Positions 1-6,766 of a stretch of DNA of 32,176 bases are shown in pieces; position 1 is the stretch's first letter; each line of letters starts with the position of its first letter. The notes under the pieces are model-generated. The model searched no databases. It was not told the origin of the DNA and worked only from the letters and a program-made list of their open reading frames with translations. Position numbers and translations under genes: made by a program. This stretch comes from an uncultured Spirochaetaceae bacterium (GTDB taxonomy: Bacteria; Spirochaetota; Spirochaetia; Treponematales; Treponemataceae), in contig CADBRT010000067.1 in assembly GCA_902797055.1 (NCBI GenBank), positions 1-32,176 of the forward strand, read 5' to 3'.

Positions 1-156
1 TTCCCTCTGCTATAGAGATAACTTTGAAAATGAGTTTTTTTGCATCAAACAGAGGCCTTTTGGAAAAATTCTTTGTTATTGACGGTGTAAGGAAGCCTTC
101 TGAGCTTTGGGTGAATATTTTTATAGTCTTGTAAGATTATGCTGTAAGTCCAAAAA
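1..156. other. Window-edge stretch, no confident gene
   Basis: No recognisable gene lies here. One forward frame is open from the window edge (positions 3-134, 43 codons then TAA) and could be the C-terminal tail of a gene starting outside the window. Its translation has no motif I recognise, and a second frame is also open to about position 82. I cannot tell whether it is coding. Confidence 0.3.
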
Positions 157-221
157 GATAATCCCGATAGTCTGTCGGAATTATTCCGATGGACTGTCAG
201 GATTATTCCGATAGGCTTGCG
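157..221. repeat. Three degenerate 22-bp tandem repeats upstream of lysS
   Basis: Units run at about 157-177, 178-199 and 200-221 and share a core close to ATTATTCCGAT followed by RGNCTGYC. Each unit contains short inverted arms (CCGA...TCGG type), so the set could fold. It ends ten bases before the -35 box of the lysS promoter. It may be a protein-binding array or an intergenic repeat family; neither can be proved from one copy. Confidence 0.65.
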
Positions 222-231
222 GGTTCTTGGC

Positions 232-260
232 TTGATAGTTTTGAGTTTTTAACGTATACT
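232..260 (+). promoter_or_regulatory. lysS promoter (near-leaderless)
   Basis: TTGATA at 232-237, a 17-nt spacer and TATACT at 255-260 form a strong sigma-70-type promoter. The expected transcription start (about 267) is only some 4 nt before the ATG at 271, and no Shine-Dalgarno is present between them. Confidence 0.75.
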
Positions 261-270
261 TCCCGCTATT

Positions 271-1875
271 ATGAGTACAGAACCGAATCAAAAGACTTTG
301 TGCCACTGGGCAGACCAGATGGCGGCAAAAATCATACAGCAGAAAGGTGACTTGCCGTTGTATACATGTGCTTCCGGCATTACACCGTCTGGAACCGTCC
401 ACATCGGAAACTTCCGCGAAATCATGACCGTTGATTTGATTGTCCGCGCCTTGCAGTCAAGGGGCAAAAAGACACGTTTTATCTATTCTTGGGATGATTA
501 TGATGTGTTCCGCAAGGTTCCTGCCAATATGCCAGATCCGGAAACACTTGGAAAATATCTCCGCTTCCCTATAACAATGGTTCCCGACACGACAGGAAGG
601 GACGAAAGCTATGCCCGCCACCACGAGATGGACATTGAAAACGAGCTTCCCCGCGTCGGGATTCACCCTGAGTTCCTGTATCAGGCGAGCCGTTACCGTG
701 CCAATCGCTACACCGAAGGCATGAAGCGCGCCATGCAGAACCGCGAGCTGATCAAGAAGTGCCTGAACGAGTACCGCGACGAACAGCACAAGATGAAAGA
801 TGAGGACGAATATTGGCCTGTTTCCGTCTTCTGCTCCAAATGCAACAAGGATACGACTCATATCACCGGTTATGACGGTGAGTACGGCATCAGCTATGAA
901 TGCGAGTGCGGCAACAAAGAGACCGGCGACCTGCGTACGTTCAAGGGCTTCAAGCTCGGTTGGCGCGTGGACTGGCCAATGCGCTGGAACGAGGAAAAAG
1001 TCGTCTTTGAGCCGGGCGGAAAAGACCACATCAGCCCGGGCGGAAGCTACGACACCGCAAAACTCGTCAGCAAGAAGGTGTATGACTGGAACGCACCGAT
1101 AACGATGAAGTACGACTTCGTCGGACTCAAGGGGCTCCCTGGCAAGATGTCTTCTTCAAAGGGAAAAGTCATCGCACTGCCTGACGCGCTCAACGTGTAC
1201 CAGCCGGAGTTGCTGCGCTACATATTTGCAGTCAACAAGCCGGATCATGAGTTTGCAATCAGTTTCGACCTCGATGTAATCACTATGTATGAAGCGTATG
1301 ACCGCACGGAACGCATTGCATGGGGCGTCGACAAGGCAAAGAACGAGGATGTGTTCAACCACGAAAAGCGTGTCTATGAGCTCGCCCAGATTGAGCCGGG
1401 AATGCCGAGCGTCATGCCGTATCAGATTGGATTCCGCATGCTCACCACGCTTTTGCAGACCTATTCAGGCGACATCGACGAGGTCATCAAATCCTTGGGT
1501 GATGTCAAGCCTGAGCAGGAAGCCTGTCTCCGAAGAAGATGTGTCTGCGCTTGGTACTGGGTCACCGAGTGTGCTCCAGAGGACTTTAAGTTTGCGCTTC
1601 GCATGGACGGCAGCAAGGCTGAACTCTCAGAGATTGAGACACAGGCTGTCCGCCAGATACGGGATACTGTCCTTCCTGTTATGGCTGAATGCCAGACCGA
1701 CAAAGACTTGCAGCAGAAGGTCTACGACATTGCGACGGGGCTCGGCATGCAGTCGAAGGATTTGTTCACCACAATGTATCATGTGCTCGTGAACAAAGAC
1801 CAGGGGCCGCGTCTCGCAAGCTTTATGCGCATCATCGGCAGGGAAAAGCTTGAAAAGATTCTGAGCGTCTACTGA
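271..1875 (+). CDS. lysS: Lysyl-tRNA synthetase, class I (archaeal type)
   Basis: It charges tRNA-Lys with lysine in the cytoplasm. It is a class I Rossmann-fold enzyme and not the class II LysRS of most bacteria. The HIGH-type signature is HIGN at residues 44-47 and the KMSKS-type loop is KMSSSKG at 292-298. A cysteine-rich insert near residues 188-213 (CSKC...CEC) looks like the zinc-binding knuckle of this family. The length of 534 aa fits class I LysRS. The ATG at 271 is chosen because it is the first in-frame start and the family N-terminus (HWAD...) begins shortly after. No Shine-Dalgarno precedes it and the -10 box is 10 nt upstream, so the mRNA is probably leaderless. Class I LysRS is typical of spirochaetes and archaea, which supports the Treponema assignment. 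Confidence 0.97.
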   Translation: MSTEPNQKTLCHWADQMAAKIIQQKGDLPLYTCASGITPSGTVHIGNFREIMTVDLIVRALQSRGKKTRFIYSWDDYDVFRKVPANMPDPETLGKYLRFPITMVPDTTGRDESYARHHEMDIENELPRVGIHPEFLYQASRYRANRYTEGMKRAMQNRELIKKCLNEYRDEQHKMKDEDEYWPVSVFCSKCNKDTTHITGYDGEYGISYECECGNKETGDLRTFKGFKLGWRVDWPMRWNEEKVVFEPGGKDHISPGGSYDTAKLVSKKVYDWNAPITMKYDFVGLKGLPGKMSSSKGKVIALPDALNVYQPELLRYIFAVNKPDHEFAISFDLDVITMYEAYDRTERIAWGVDKAKNEDVFNHEKRVYELAQIEPGMPSVMPYQIGFRMLTTLLQTYSGDIDEVIKSLGDVKPEQEACLRRRCVCAWYWVTECAPEDFKFALRMDGSKAELSEIETQAVRQIRDTVLPVMAECQTDKDLQQKVYDIATGLGMQSKDLFTTMYHVLVNKDQGPRLASFMRIIGREKLEKILSVY

Positions 1876-1911
1876 TTGTGACGCTGGCGGGTTTCCTCCG
1901 CTGATAACAAT

Positions 1912-1942
1912 TTGTATATTGCAAGCGGAAATCGTTTATGAT
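1912..1942 (+). promoter_or_regulatory. Putative promoter of the CxxxCxxCC gene
   Basis: TTGTAT (1912-1917), a 19-nt spacer and TATGAT (1937-1942). The spacer is longer than ideal. The -10 ends 14 nt before the ATG at 1957 with only a T-run between and no Shine-Dalgarno, so a very short leader is predicted. Confidence 0.5.
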
Positions 1943-1956
1943 ATTTTTTTTGCACT

Positions 1957-2610
1957 ATGCGGATTTACGATTTGCTGGAGGGAACTCTTGAGTACGACCA
2001 GATATGCCGTTTGGATACGGTATATAAGCAGATAGCATCTGAGCAGGATGAATGGAAGTCTTCCTGCTCTTTTACTTGTCCCGATGGCTGCGGGACATGC
2101 TGTGAGCATTTTGAGCCGGATGTCACTGAGGCGGAAGCCTTGTACCTGGCTGCCTGGATGCTCTACAATCAGGAAGAAACTGCCTTTGCCATTGTCGAGG
2201 GGACATTCGTGCCGGCGCGTGAATACGAAGACGGTTGCATTCTGTTTGATGCCCATTCTCCTTATCACTGCACGGTGTATGGCGGGCGCTGTCTTATCTG
2301 CCGGATATTCGGCTTTACCGGCGACAGGGGCAAGGACGGCAACAAACGGTGGAAGCCCTGCAAATTTCATCCCGAGCCGCTGCCAAAGCCTTTGGAACGC
2401 AGACAATACACGCAGGATGAACTTGTCTCTTTGTTTGGTGCCTTGCCGCCTGCAATGGGTGATTTGATGAGCCAGGCGGAGGCAATCATGCCGGGTGCCC
2501 AGGGAAGCACGGAACCGTTGCGCATTGCACTGAAGCACGCCATAGAAAAACTCGTCATGATAGCTGGATTCCACAACGACAACAATAATGACAACAACAA
2601 TGCCGCCTAG
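1957..2610 (+). CDS. YkgJ-family cysteine-cluster protein (CxxxCxxCC)
   Basis: This is a 217-aa cytoplasmic protein of the YkgJ/UPF0153 type. The signature cluster is CPDGCGTCC near residues 44-52, and a second cysteine group (HCTVYGGRCLICRIFG, about 107-122) matches the downstream half of the family motif. The family is thought to bind Zn or an Fe-S cluster; its biochemical role is not settled, so no reaction is assigned. The last dozen residues are an Asn/Asp-rich tail (HNDNNNDNNNAA) encoded by an AAC/AAT-rich tract. The stop lies 23 bases inside the following glycosidase gene, so the two are probably translated from one mRNA. The pairing with a glycosidase is unusual and may reflect compact packing only. 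Confidence 0.85.
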   Translation: MRIYDLLEGTLEYDQICRLDTVYKQIASEQDEWKSSCSFTCPDGCGTCCEHFEPDVTEAEALYLAAWMLYNQEETAFAIVEGTFVPAREYEDGCILFDAHSPYHCTVYGGRCLICRIFGFTGDRGKDGNKRWKPCKFHPEPLPKPLERRQYTQDELVSLFGALPPAMGDLMSQAEAIMPGAQGSTEPLRIALKHAIEKLVMIAGFHNDNNNDNNNAA

Positions 2611-4375
2611 TGCGGAACATCACGCCTACGGTGCGTTCTGCTACCCGCTTGATGCAGATACGCTGTGCATCAGCATCAAGACGGGGAAGGACGTGGATAG
2701 GGTTGTTCTGTTCTGGAACGATCCGTACAAGCCGGAACTGGCGCAGACTGAGCTTGAGCGCAAAGCGCTGTTGTATGCCAGCGTCTGGTCTGCATGTGTC
2801 CGTCCTCCATTCAAGCGGTGCCACTACTGCTTTGTCCTGTACCGGGGAGCGGAATGCTGGCTCTGCTTTGAAAATGGTTTTACTCCGTATAGTCAGTCAG
2901 CGATTTACGATGGACGGTATGAGTTTTTTAAATTCCCCTGGATGAACAGTGCCGATATCATTGCTCCCCCTGAGTGGGCAAAAGCTGCCGTCTGGTATCA
3001 GATTTTTCCTTCCCGTTTTTCAAAAAGCAAACACAACAATGTGCCCAATCTGCATGAATGGGCGGGACCTGATACACCTGTCACGAACAGTGAAAAATAC
3101 GGCGGTGACATGGACGGCATTACTGAACGGCTGGACTATCTGGCAGATGTCGGGATTACCGGGGTGTATCTGAATCCCATCAATACGTCGGTCAGTCAGC
3201 ACAAATACGATACCGCAGATTATTTGACAATAGACAGTGACTTTGGCGACAGTGCAAGCGTCCGGCGTTTTGTTGCGGAAGCCCACAAACGTTCAATGCG
3301 TGTGATGCTGGACGGGGTCTTCAACCACTCCGGGTGGCAGTTCTTCGCATGGCAGGACGTTGTGCAGAACAGGCAGAAATCAAAGTATGCCGACTGGTTT
3401 ATGGTGAACGATTGGCATTTCATCTCTAAACCCTGCGACAATGCTGCGAACGGACGGTACTACACGTTCTCCTTTACCGATAAGATGCCGAAACTCAACA
3501 CGAACAATTCTGAAGTGCGTGCCTATCTTATCGATGTCGTAAAACAGTGGATACGGGAATACGACATCGATGCGCTCCGCCTTGATGTTGCCAATGAGGT
3601 GTCCCACCGGTTCCTGAAGGAACTGCGCCTCGCCGTGAAGTCTCTTAAGCCGGATTTTTTTATCGTCGGCGAGATATGGACGGATTCCACCCCGTGGCTC
3701 CGGGGGGATGAATGTGATTCCGTCATACATTACCCGCTGCGGACTGTTATAACGGACTTTGTGCGTTCAAAAGAACGGACTGCCGGGTGGTTGGAACAGG
3801 AACTCAACAGGTGCCAGCTGATGTATGAAGCACAGACGGTGAGTGTCCTGCTCACGCAGTTGGATAGCCATGATACACCGCGCTTTGTGCATACGGTGGG
3901 GGACAGGGAGCTTGCACGGCTTTCTTTTGCCTTGCTGTTTTCTCTGCCCGGTTCTGCCTGTCTGTATTACGGGACTGAAGTCCTCTTGAACGGCGGGCCT
4001 GACCCGGACTGCCGCCGCTGCATGCCGTGGAAGGAGATTGCTGAAGGCCGGTATAACGATGAGCTTGATTTTTTCCGGACGTTGATTTCGCTCCGTAAGG
4101 GGCATGAAGCCATGCGCTGTGCGGTCGGTTCGTTTTTGTACGATGATTGCTGCGGAGCAGGGGAGCGTACGGTCAGGTTTACAAAGGAATGCAGCGGTGA
4201 GACGCTGCTGTTCGTGTTCCATTTTTCTGAGGAACCGGTAAGGCTTCCTGTGCCAGACGGTATGGCGATACGATCGGTGCTTTTGAGCCGTTCCTTTGTG
4301 ATTGAAACAGAAGAGACGGGGAAAGCTGTGATGGATATTTCCCGGTATGGTTTTGCTGTTATGCAGATTCAGTAG
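2588..4375 (+). CDS. GH13 alpha-glycosidase, neopullulanase/cyclomaltodextrinase type
   Basis: This predicted cytoplasmic alpha-glucan hydrolase (595 aa, no signal peptide) would cleave maltodextrins, cyclodextrins or pullulan fragments. The N-terminal ~110 residues resemble the CBM34-like beta domain of this subfamily, followed by the (beta/alpha)8 barrel from about residue 125 and a short C-terminal beta domain. GH13 motifs are intact: DGVFNH (about 242-247), ALRLD with nucleophile D333, IVGEIW with acid/base E362, and LDSHD with D429. The region V sequence MPKLN (about 300) points to the GH13_20 neopullulanase/maltogenic amylase group. The start is uncertain: ATG 2588 or ATG 2600 both lie in the low-complexity tail of the upstream gene and neither has a Shine-Dalgarno, so reinitiation is likely. 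The 3' end overlaps the convergent dus gene by 7 bases. Confidence 0.92.
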   Translation: MTTTMPPSAEHHAYGAFCYPLDADTLCISIKTGKDVDRVVLFWNDPYKPELAQTELERKALLYASVWSACVRPPFKRCHYCFVLYRGAECWLCFENGFTPYSQSAIYDGRYEFFKFPWMNSADIIAPPEWAKAAVWYQIFPSRFSKSKHNNVPNLHEWAGPDTPVTNSEKYGGDMDGITERLDYLADVGITGVYLNPINTSVSQHKYDTADYLTIDSDFGDSASVRRFVAEAHKRSMRVMLDGVFNHSGWQFFAWQDVVQNRQKSKYADWFMVNDWHFISKPCDNAANGRYYTFSFTDKMPKLNTNNSEVRAYLIDVVKQWIREYDIDALRLDVANEVSHRFLKELRLAVKSLKPDFFIVGEIWTDSTPWLRGDECDSVIHYPLRTVITDFVRSKERTAGWLEQELNRCQLMYEAQTVSVLLTQLDSHDTPRFVHTVGDRELARLSFALLFSLPGSACLYYGTEVLLNGGPDPDCRRCMPWKEIAEGRYNDELDFFRTLISLRKGHEAMRCAVGSFLYDDCCGAGERTVRFTKECSGETLLFVFHFSEEPVRLPVPDGMAIRSVLLSRSFVIETEETGKAVMDISRYGFAVMQIQ

Positions 4376-5394
4376 GAGAGGATTTTTTCGTCCGGCTGTT
4401 TGACGAAGTAGTCGTGGATTTTTTCCCGTGTCTCTTCGTTTGAATGGTAGTTCTGCACCTGTGTCAAAAAGTAGTGGCCGAACATGAAGTTTTTGCAGTA
4501 ATAGGCAAAGAAGCGCTGAATGCGTGTCCGGTGGAATTCTTTTGGCTGGCAGGCTTCAACATCGTCGACAAAGGACATCGCCAGCTGTTCGGCATCGAAA
4601 CGGTGGTCCGCTGTGTAGGCTGTTCCTGCGTCTTCTGCGCTCCAGCGGGATGAGAGTTCGTCAAAAATCCAAGGTTTTTGAGCCGCCATGCGTGCAATCA
4701 TGAGGGAAGAGGCATGAGGGGCGGCTTTCATTGCATGTGCTGCGGCTTCGGCGTCTGTTATGTCGCCATTCACTGCGATTTCTACCCGTTCTTTTTGATA
4801 GCGCAGCGCAAGTTTTTCTGCGTAGTCGTACCGCGGATGTGTGCGGAATTTCTCTTTTTTTGTCCGCGCGTGCAGGGTAATCAGCGAAACGCCTTCGCTG
4901 ACGAGCATATCGGTAAAGGTAAAAAAGCCGTCATCGGTGTAATCTTCATCACCCAGCCTGCATTTTACGCTCAGCCGCAGCGGTCTGCCTGTTTCACGCG
5001 CGCATTCGTCTAATGCCTGCCGGACTCCGCGTACCGCTGACCTTGTTTCCTCGAGCGGTTTTGTCATCCATGCTATTCCGGCGCCTGTTTTGTAAATCTG
5101 CGGGGCTGAGCACCCCATATTGATGTCGACACCGATGCCTCCCGTTCGGGCAACAATGGCGGCGGCTTCTGCAAGCGGCGCTCCGGTGCTTCCTGTCAAC
5201 TGCCAGACGATTTTTTCTGGCGCAGGGCCGTTCAATAGGTAATACTTCTCAAACGGCCCCATATTGATGAGGGACGGGGCGTTTATCATCTCGGTAAAGT
5301 ATTCGTCGCAGCCGCCGAACCGCTCAACCGCACGCCGGAAGGCTTCGTGGCTGAGCGTTGCCATTGGTGCGCATAAGAGGCGAGGGTGAGGCAT
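4369..5394 (-). CDS. dus: tRNA-dihydrouridine synthase
   Basis: This flavoenzyme (341 aa) reduces uridine to dihydrouridine in the tRNA D-loop using FMN and NADPH. An N-terminal TIM barrel begins with LCAPMATLSHEAFR. The catalytic cysteine lies in the DINMGC segment near residue 108, followed by the KTGAGIAWM loop of the family. The usual Pro after the catalytic Cys is Ser here. Conserved LSVKCRLG and ITLHARTKKEK segments follow, then a helical C-terminal tRNA-binding region. I cannot say whether it is DusA, B or C-like. Its ATG follows the mrp stop codon directly (TAAATG), so it is probably translated by coupled reinitiation. Confidence 0.9.
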   Translation of the reverse strand: MPHPRLLCAPMATLSHEAFRRAVERFGGCDEYFTEMINAPSLINMGPFEKYYLLNGPAPEKIVWQLTGSTGAPLAEAAAIVARTGGIGVDINMGCSAPQIYKTGAGIAWMTKPLEETRSAVRGVRQALDECARETGRPLRLSVKCRLGDEDYTDDGFFTFTDMLVSEGVSLITLHARTKKEKFRTHPRYDYAEKLALRYQKERVEIAVNGDITDAEAAAHAMKAAPHASSLMIARMAAQKPWIFDELSSRWSAEDAGTAYTADHRFDAEQLAMSFVDDVEACQPKEFHRTRIQRFFAYYCKNFMFGHYFLTQVQNYHSNEETREKIHDYFVKQPDEKILSY

Positions 5395-6258
5395 TTAGTT
5401 CTTTGAAAGCAGTGCTTCGACTTTGTGGGCTGCGTCGTCAACGTATCCGTCTCCCAGCGCTTCCACCTCGCCGTTGTCTACCATGACAGACATCTTCTGT
5501 TCAATCGGGATTCGTGCCAGTACGGACAGACCGAAATCCTTTGCAATGCCGTCGATGTTGCTTTCGCCGAATATTTTGATTTCCTTGCCGCAGTCAGGGC
5601 ATTTTACATAGCTCATGTTTTCTATGAGGCCGAGAACCGGGACATTCATCATGTTTGCCATGTTCACCGCTTTTTCGACGATGACGCGTACCAGCTGCTG
5701 GGGGCTTGCCACAACGACAATGCCGTCAATCGGAATGGACTGGAAGACTGTGAGGGGAACGTCTCCTGTTCCCGGCGGGCAGTCCACAAACATAAAGTCC
5801 ACATCTTTCCAGACGACATCCGTCCAGAACTGGCGTACAGCGCCTGAAATGACAGGTCCGCGCCAGATGACAGGGTCTGTTTCGTGTGGCAGCAGGAAGT
5901 TCATGGACATAATCTGTACGCCGCCTGCACTGGTCACCGGCTTGAGGAATTCTTCCTGCTTGCCGTCTTTTCCTGTCATGGTGCCGCCCTCTGCGCGTTC
6001 TTCGGCCAGACCGAATGCCGTCGGAATTGACGGACCTGTTATATCAGCATCGAGGATAGCTGTTCTGTAGCCGTCTTTGTGAACCTTCGCAGCCAGCAGG
6101 CTTGTTACCAGAGATTTTCCGACACCGCCTTTTCCGCTGACAACAGCTATAACCTTCTTTACGCTTGAACCTTCATGGAGCTTTTCGTGCATATCCCGTT
6201 TTCCGCAGCCTTCCTTGCTGCATCCGCCGCATGCGTGATTGCATTCTTCGTCAGCCAT
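5395..6258 (-). CDS. mrp: Mrp/NBP35-family Fe-S cluster carrier ATPase
   Basis: This P-loop ATPase (287 aa) is a likely scaffold or carrier delivering Fe-S clusters to apo-proteins in the cytoplasm. The deviant Walker A is SGKGGVGKS, about residues 41-49. Later come LDADITGPSIP (switch I region) and DCPPGTGD (switch II). A CPDCGKE pair (CxxC) towards the C-terminus is the cluster-binding motif of the Mrp/ApbC group. The N-terminus also carries four cysteines (C6, C10, C13, C18), like the NBP35-type N-terminal cluster motif. The start is supported by AAGAGG six bases upstream and a good promoter. It heads a two-gene unit with dus, whose family does not normally contain an Fe-S cluster, so the functional link is unclear. 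Confidence 0.93.
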   Translation of the reverse strand: MADEECNHACGGCSKEGCGKRDMHEKLHEGSSVKKVIAVVSGKGGVGKSLVTSLLAAKVHKDGYRTAILDADITGPSIPTAFGLAEERAEGGTMTGKDGKQEEFLKPVTSAGGVQIMSMNFLLPHETDPVIWRGPVISGAVRQFWTDVVWKDVDFMFVDCPPGTGDVPLTVFQSIPIDGIVVVASPQQLVRVIVEKAVNMANMMNVPVLGLIENMSYVKCPDCGKEIKIFGESNIDGIAKDFGLSVLARIPIEQKMSVMVDNGEVEALGDGYVDDAAHKVEALLSKN

Positions 6259-6300
6259 TATGAACCTCTTGTATGTAATTAAATAGAGTTATTGCTATAG

Positions 6301-6329
6301 AATATAGCGAAATCATTTTGTAAAGGCAA
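6301..6329 (-). promoter_or_regulatory. mrp-dus promoter
   Basis: On the minus strand: TTGCCT (6329-6324), a 17-nt spacer and TATATT (6306-6301). The predicted leader is about 36 nt and contains AAGAGG at 6270-6265, six bases before the mrp ATG. This is a conventionally led transcript. Confidence 0.65.
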
Positions 6330-6365
6330 GGAAACCTCTTGTTTTCATTGTTGCTATAAATGTGG

Positions 6366-6371
6366 TATACT
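6366..6371 (+). promoter_or_regulatory. Putative -10 box of queD
   Basis: TATACT at 6366-6371, with only a weak -35 candidate (TTTCAT, 6343-6348, 17-nt spacer). Transcription from here would begin near 6378. That excludes the upstream ATGs (6360, 6372) and supports ATG 6387 as the start, with AAGG at 6380-6383 as a close Shine-Dalgarno. Confidence 0.45.
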
Positions 6372-6386
6372 ATGGAATATAAGGTT

Positions 6387-6764
6387 ATGTTTGAAGTAAG
6401 GGTTGAAGCAGCATTCAGCGCAGCGCATTTTTTGACTGATTACAACGGTAAGTGTGAGCATCTTCACGGGCACAACTACAAAGTGTATGCGCATGCTCAA
6501 GGCAGGGAATTGGACGGCGGCGGTATGCTGCTGGACTTCGGTGTGCTGAAAAAAGCGCTCCGAGATGTGTGCAATGAAATGGATCACACGAACCTCAACG
6601 ACATGGATGTGTTCCGCGGCAATCCGAGTGCGGAACGAATCGCGGTGCACATCTATTCACGTCTGGTTGAAAAGATTCCCTTCCTTGCCGGTCCTGCGGT
6701 CAGGCTTTCTGCGGTGGATGTCTTTGAAACCGACACGAGCCGAGCCCGGTACATCCCTGACTGA
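6387..6764 (+). CDS. queD: 6-carboxytetrahydropterin synthase (QueD/PTPS family)
   Basis: It converts dihydroneopterin triphosphate to 6-carboxytetrahydropterin in the queuosine/preQ0 pathway, or to a related pterin. Using the 6387 start (125 aa), the zinc ligands are H14 (FSAAH), H27 and H29 (LHGHNY), with the catalytic Cys C23 just before them. The MDHTNLND segment and the C-terminal VFET glutamate also match the family. ATG 6387 is preferred over 6360 or 6372 because family members begin at this point and a -10 box overlaps the earlier codons. No other queuosine gene is in the window. A eukaryote-like 6-pyruvoyl-tetrahydropterin synthase activity cannot be excluded, but QueD is the usual bacterial assignment. 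Confidence 0.9.
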   Translation: MFEVRVEAAFSAAHFLTDYNGKCEHLHGHNYKVYAHAQGRELDGGGMLLDFGVLKKALRDVCNEMDHTNLNDMDVFRGNPSAERIAVHIYSRLVEKIPFLAGPAVRLSAVDVFETDTSRARYIPD

Positions 6765-6766
6765 AA

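Noticed and set aside
457..1029. Long minus-strand open frame (190 codons) inside lysS
   Set aside because: It is antisense to a gene with clear catalytic motifs, its translation shows no domain, and it has no promoter or ribosome site.
1864..1901. Short stems after lysS (AGCGTC/GACGCT and GCGG/CCGC) as a terminator
   Set aside because: Loops are large or stems short and no T-run follows, so an intrinsic terminator is not supported.
1936..2574. Minus-strand open frame of 212 codons opposite the cysteine-cluster gene
   Set aside because: The plus-strand product has the family's cysteine clusters; the antisense product has no recognisable feature.
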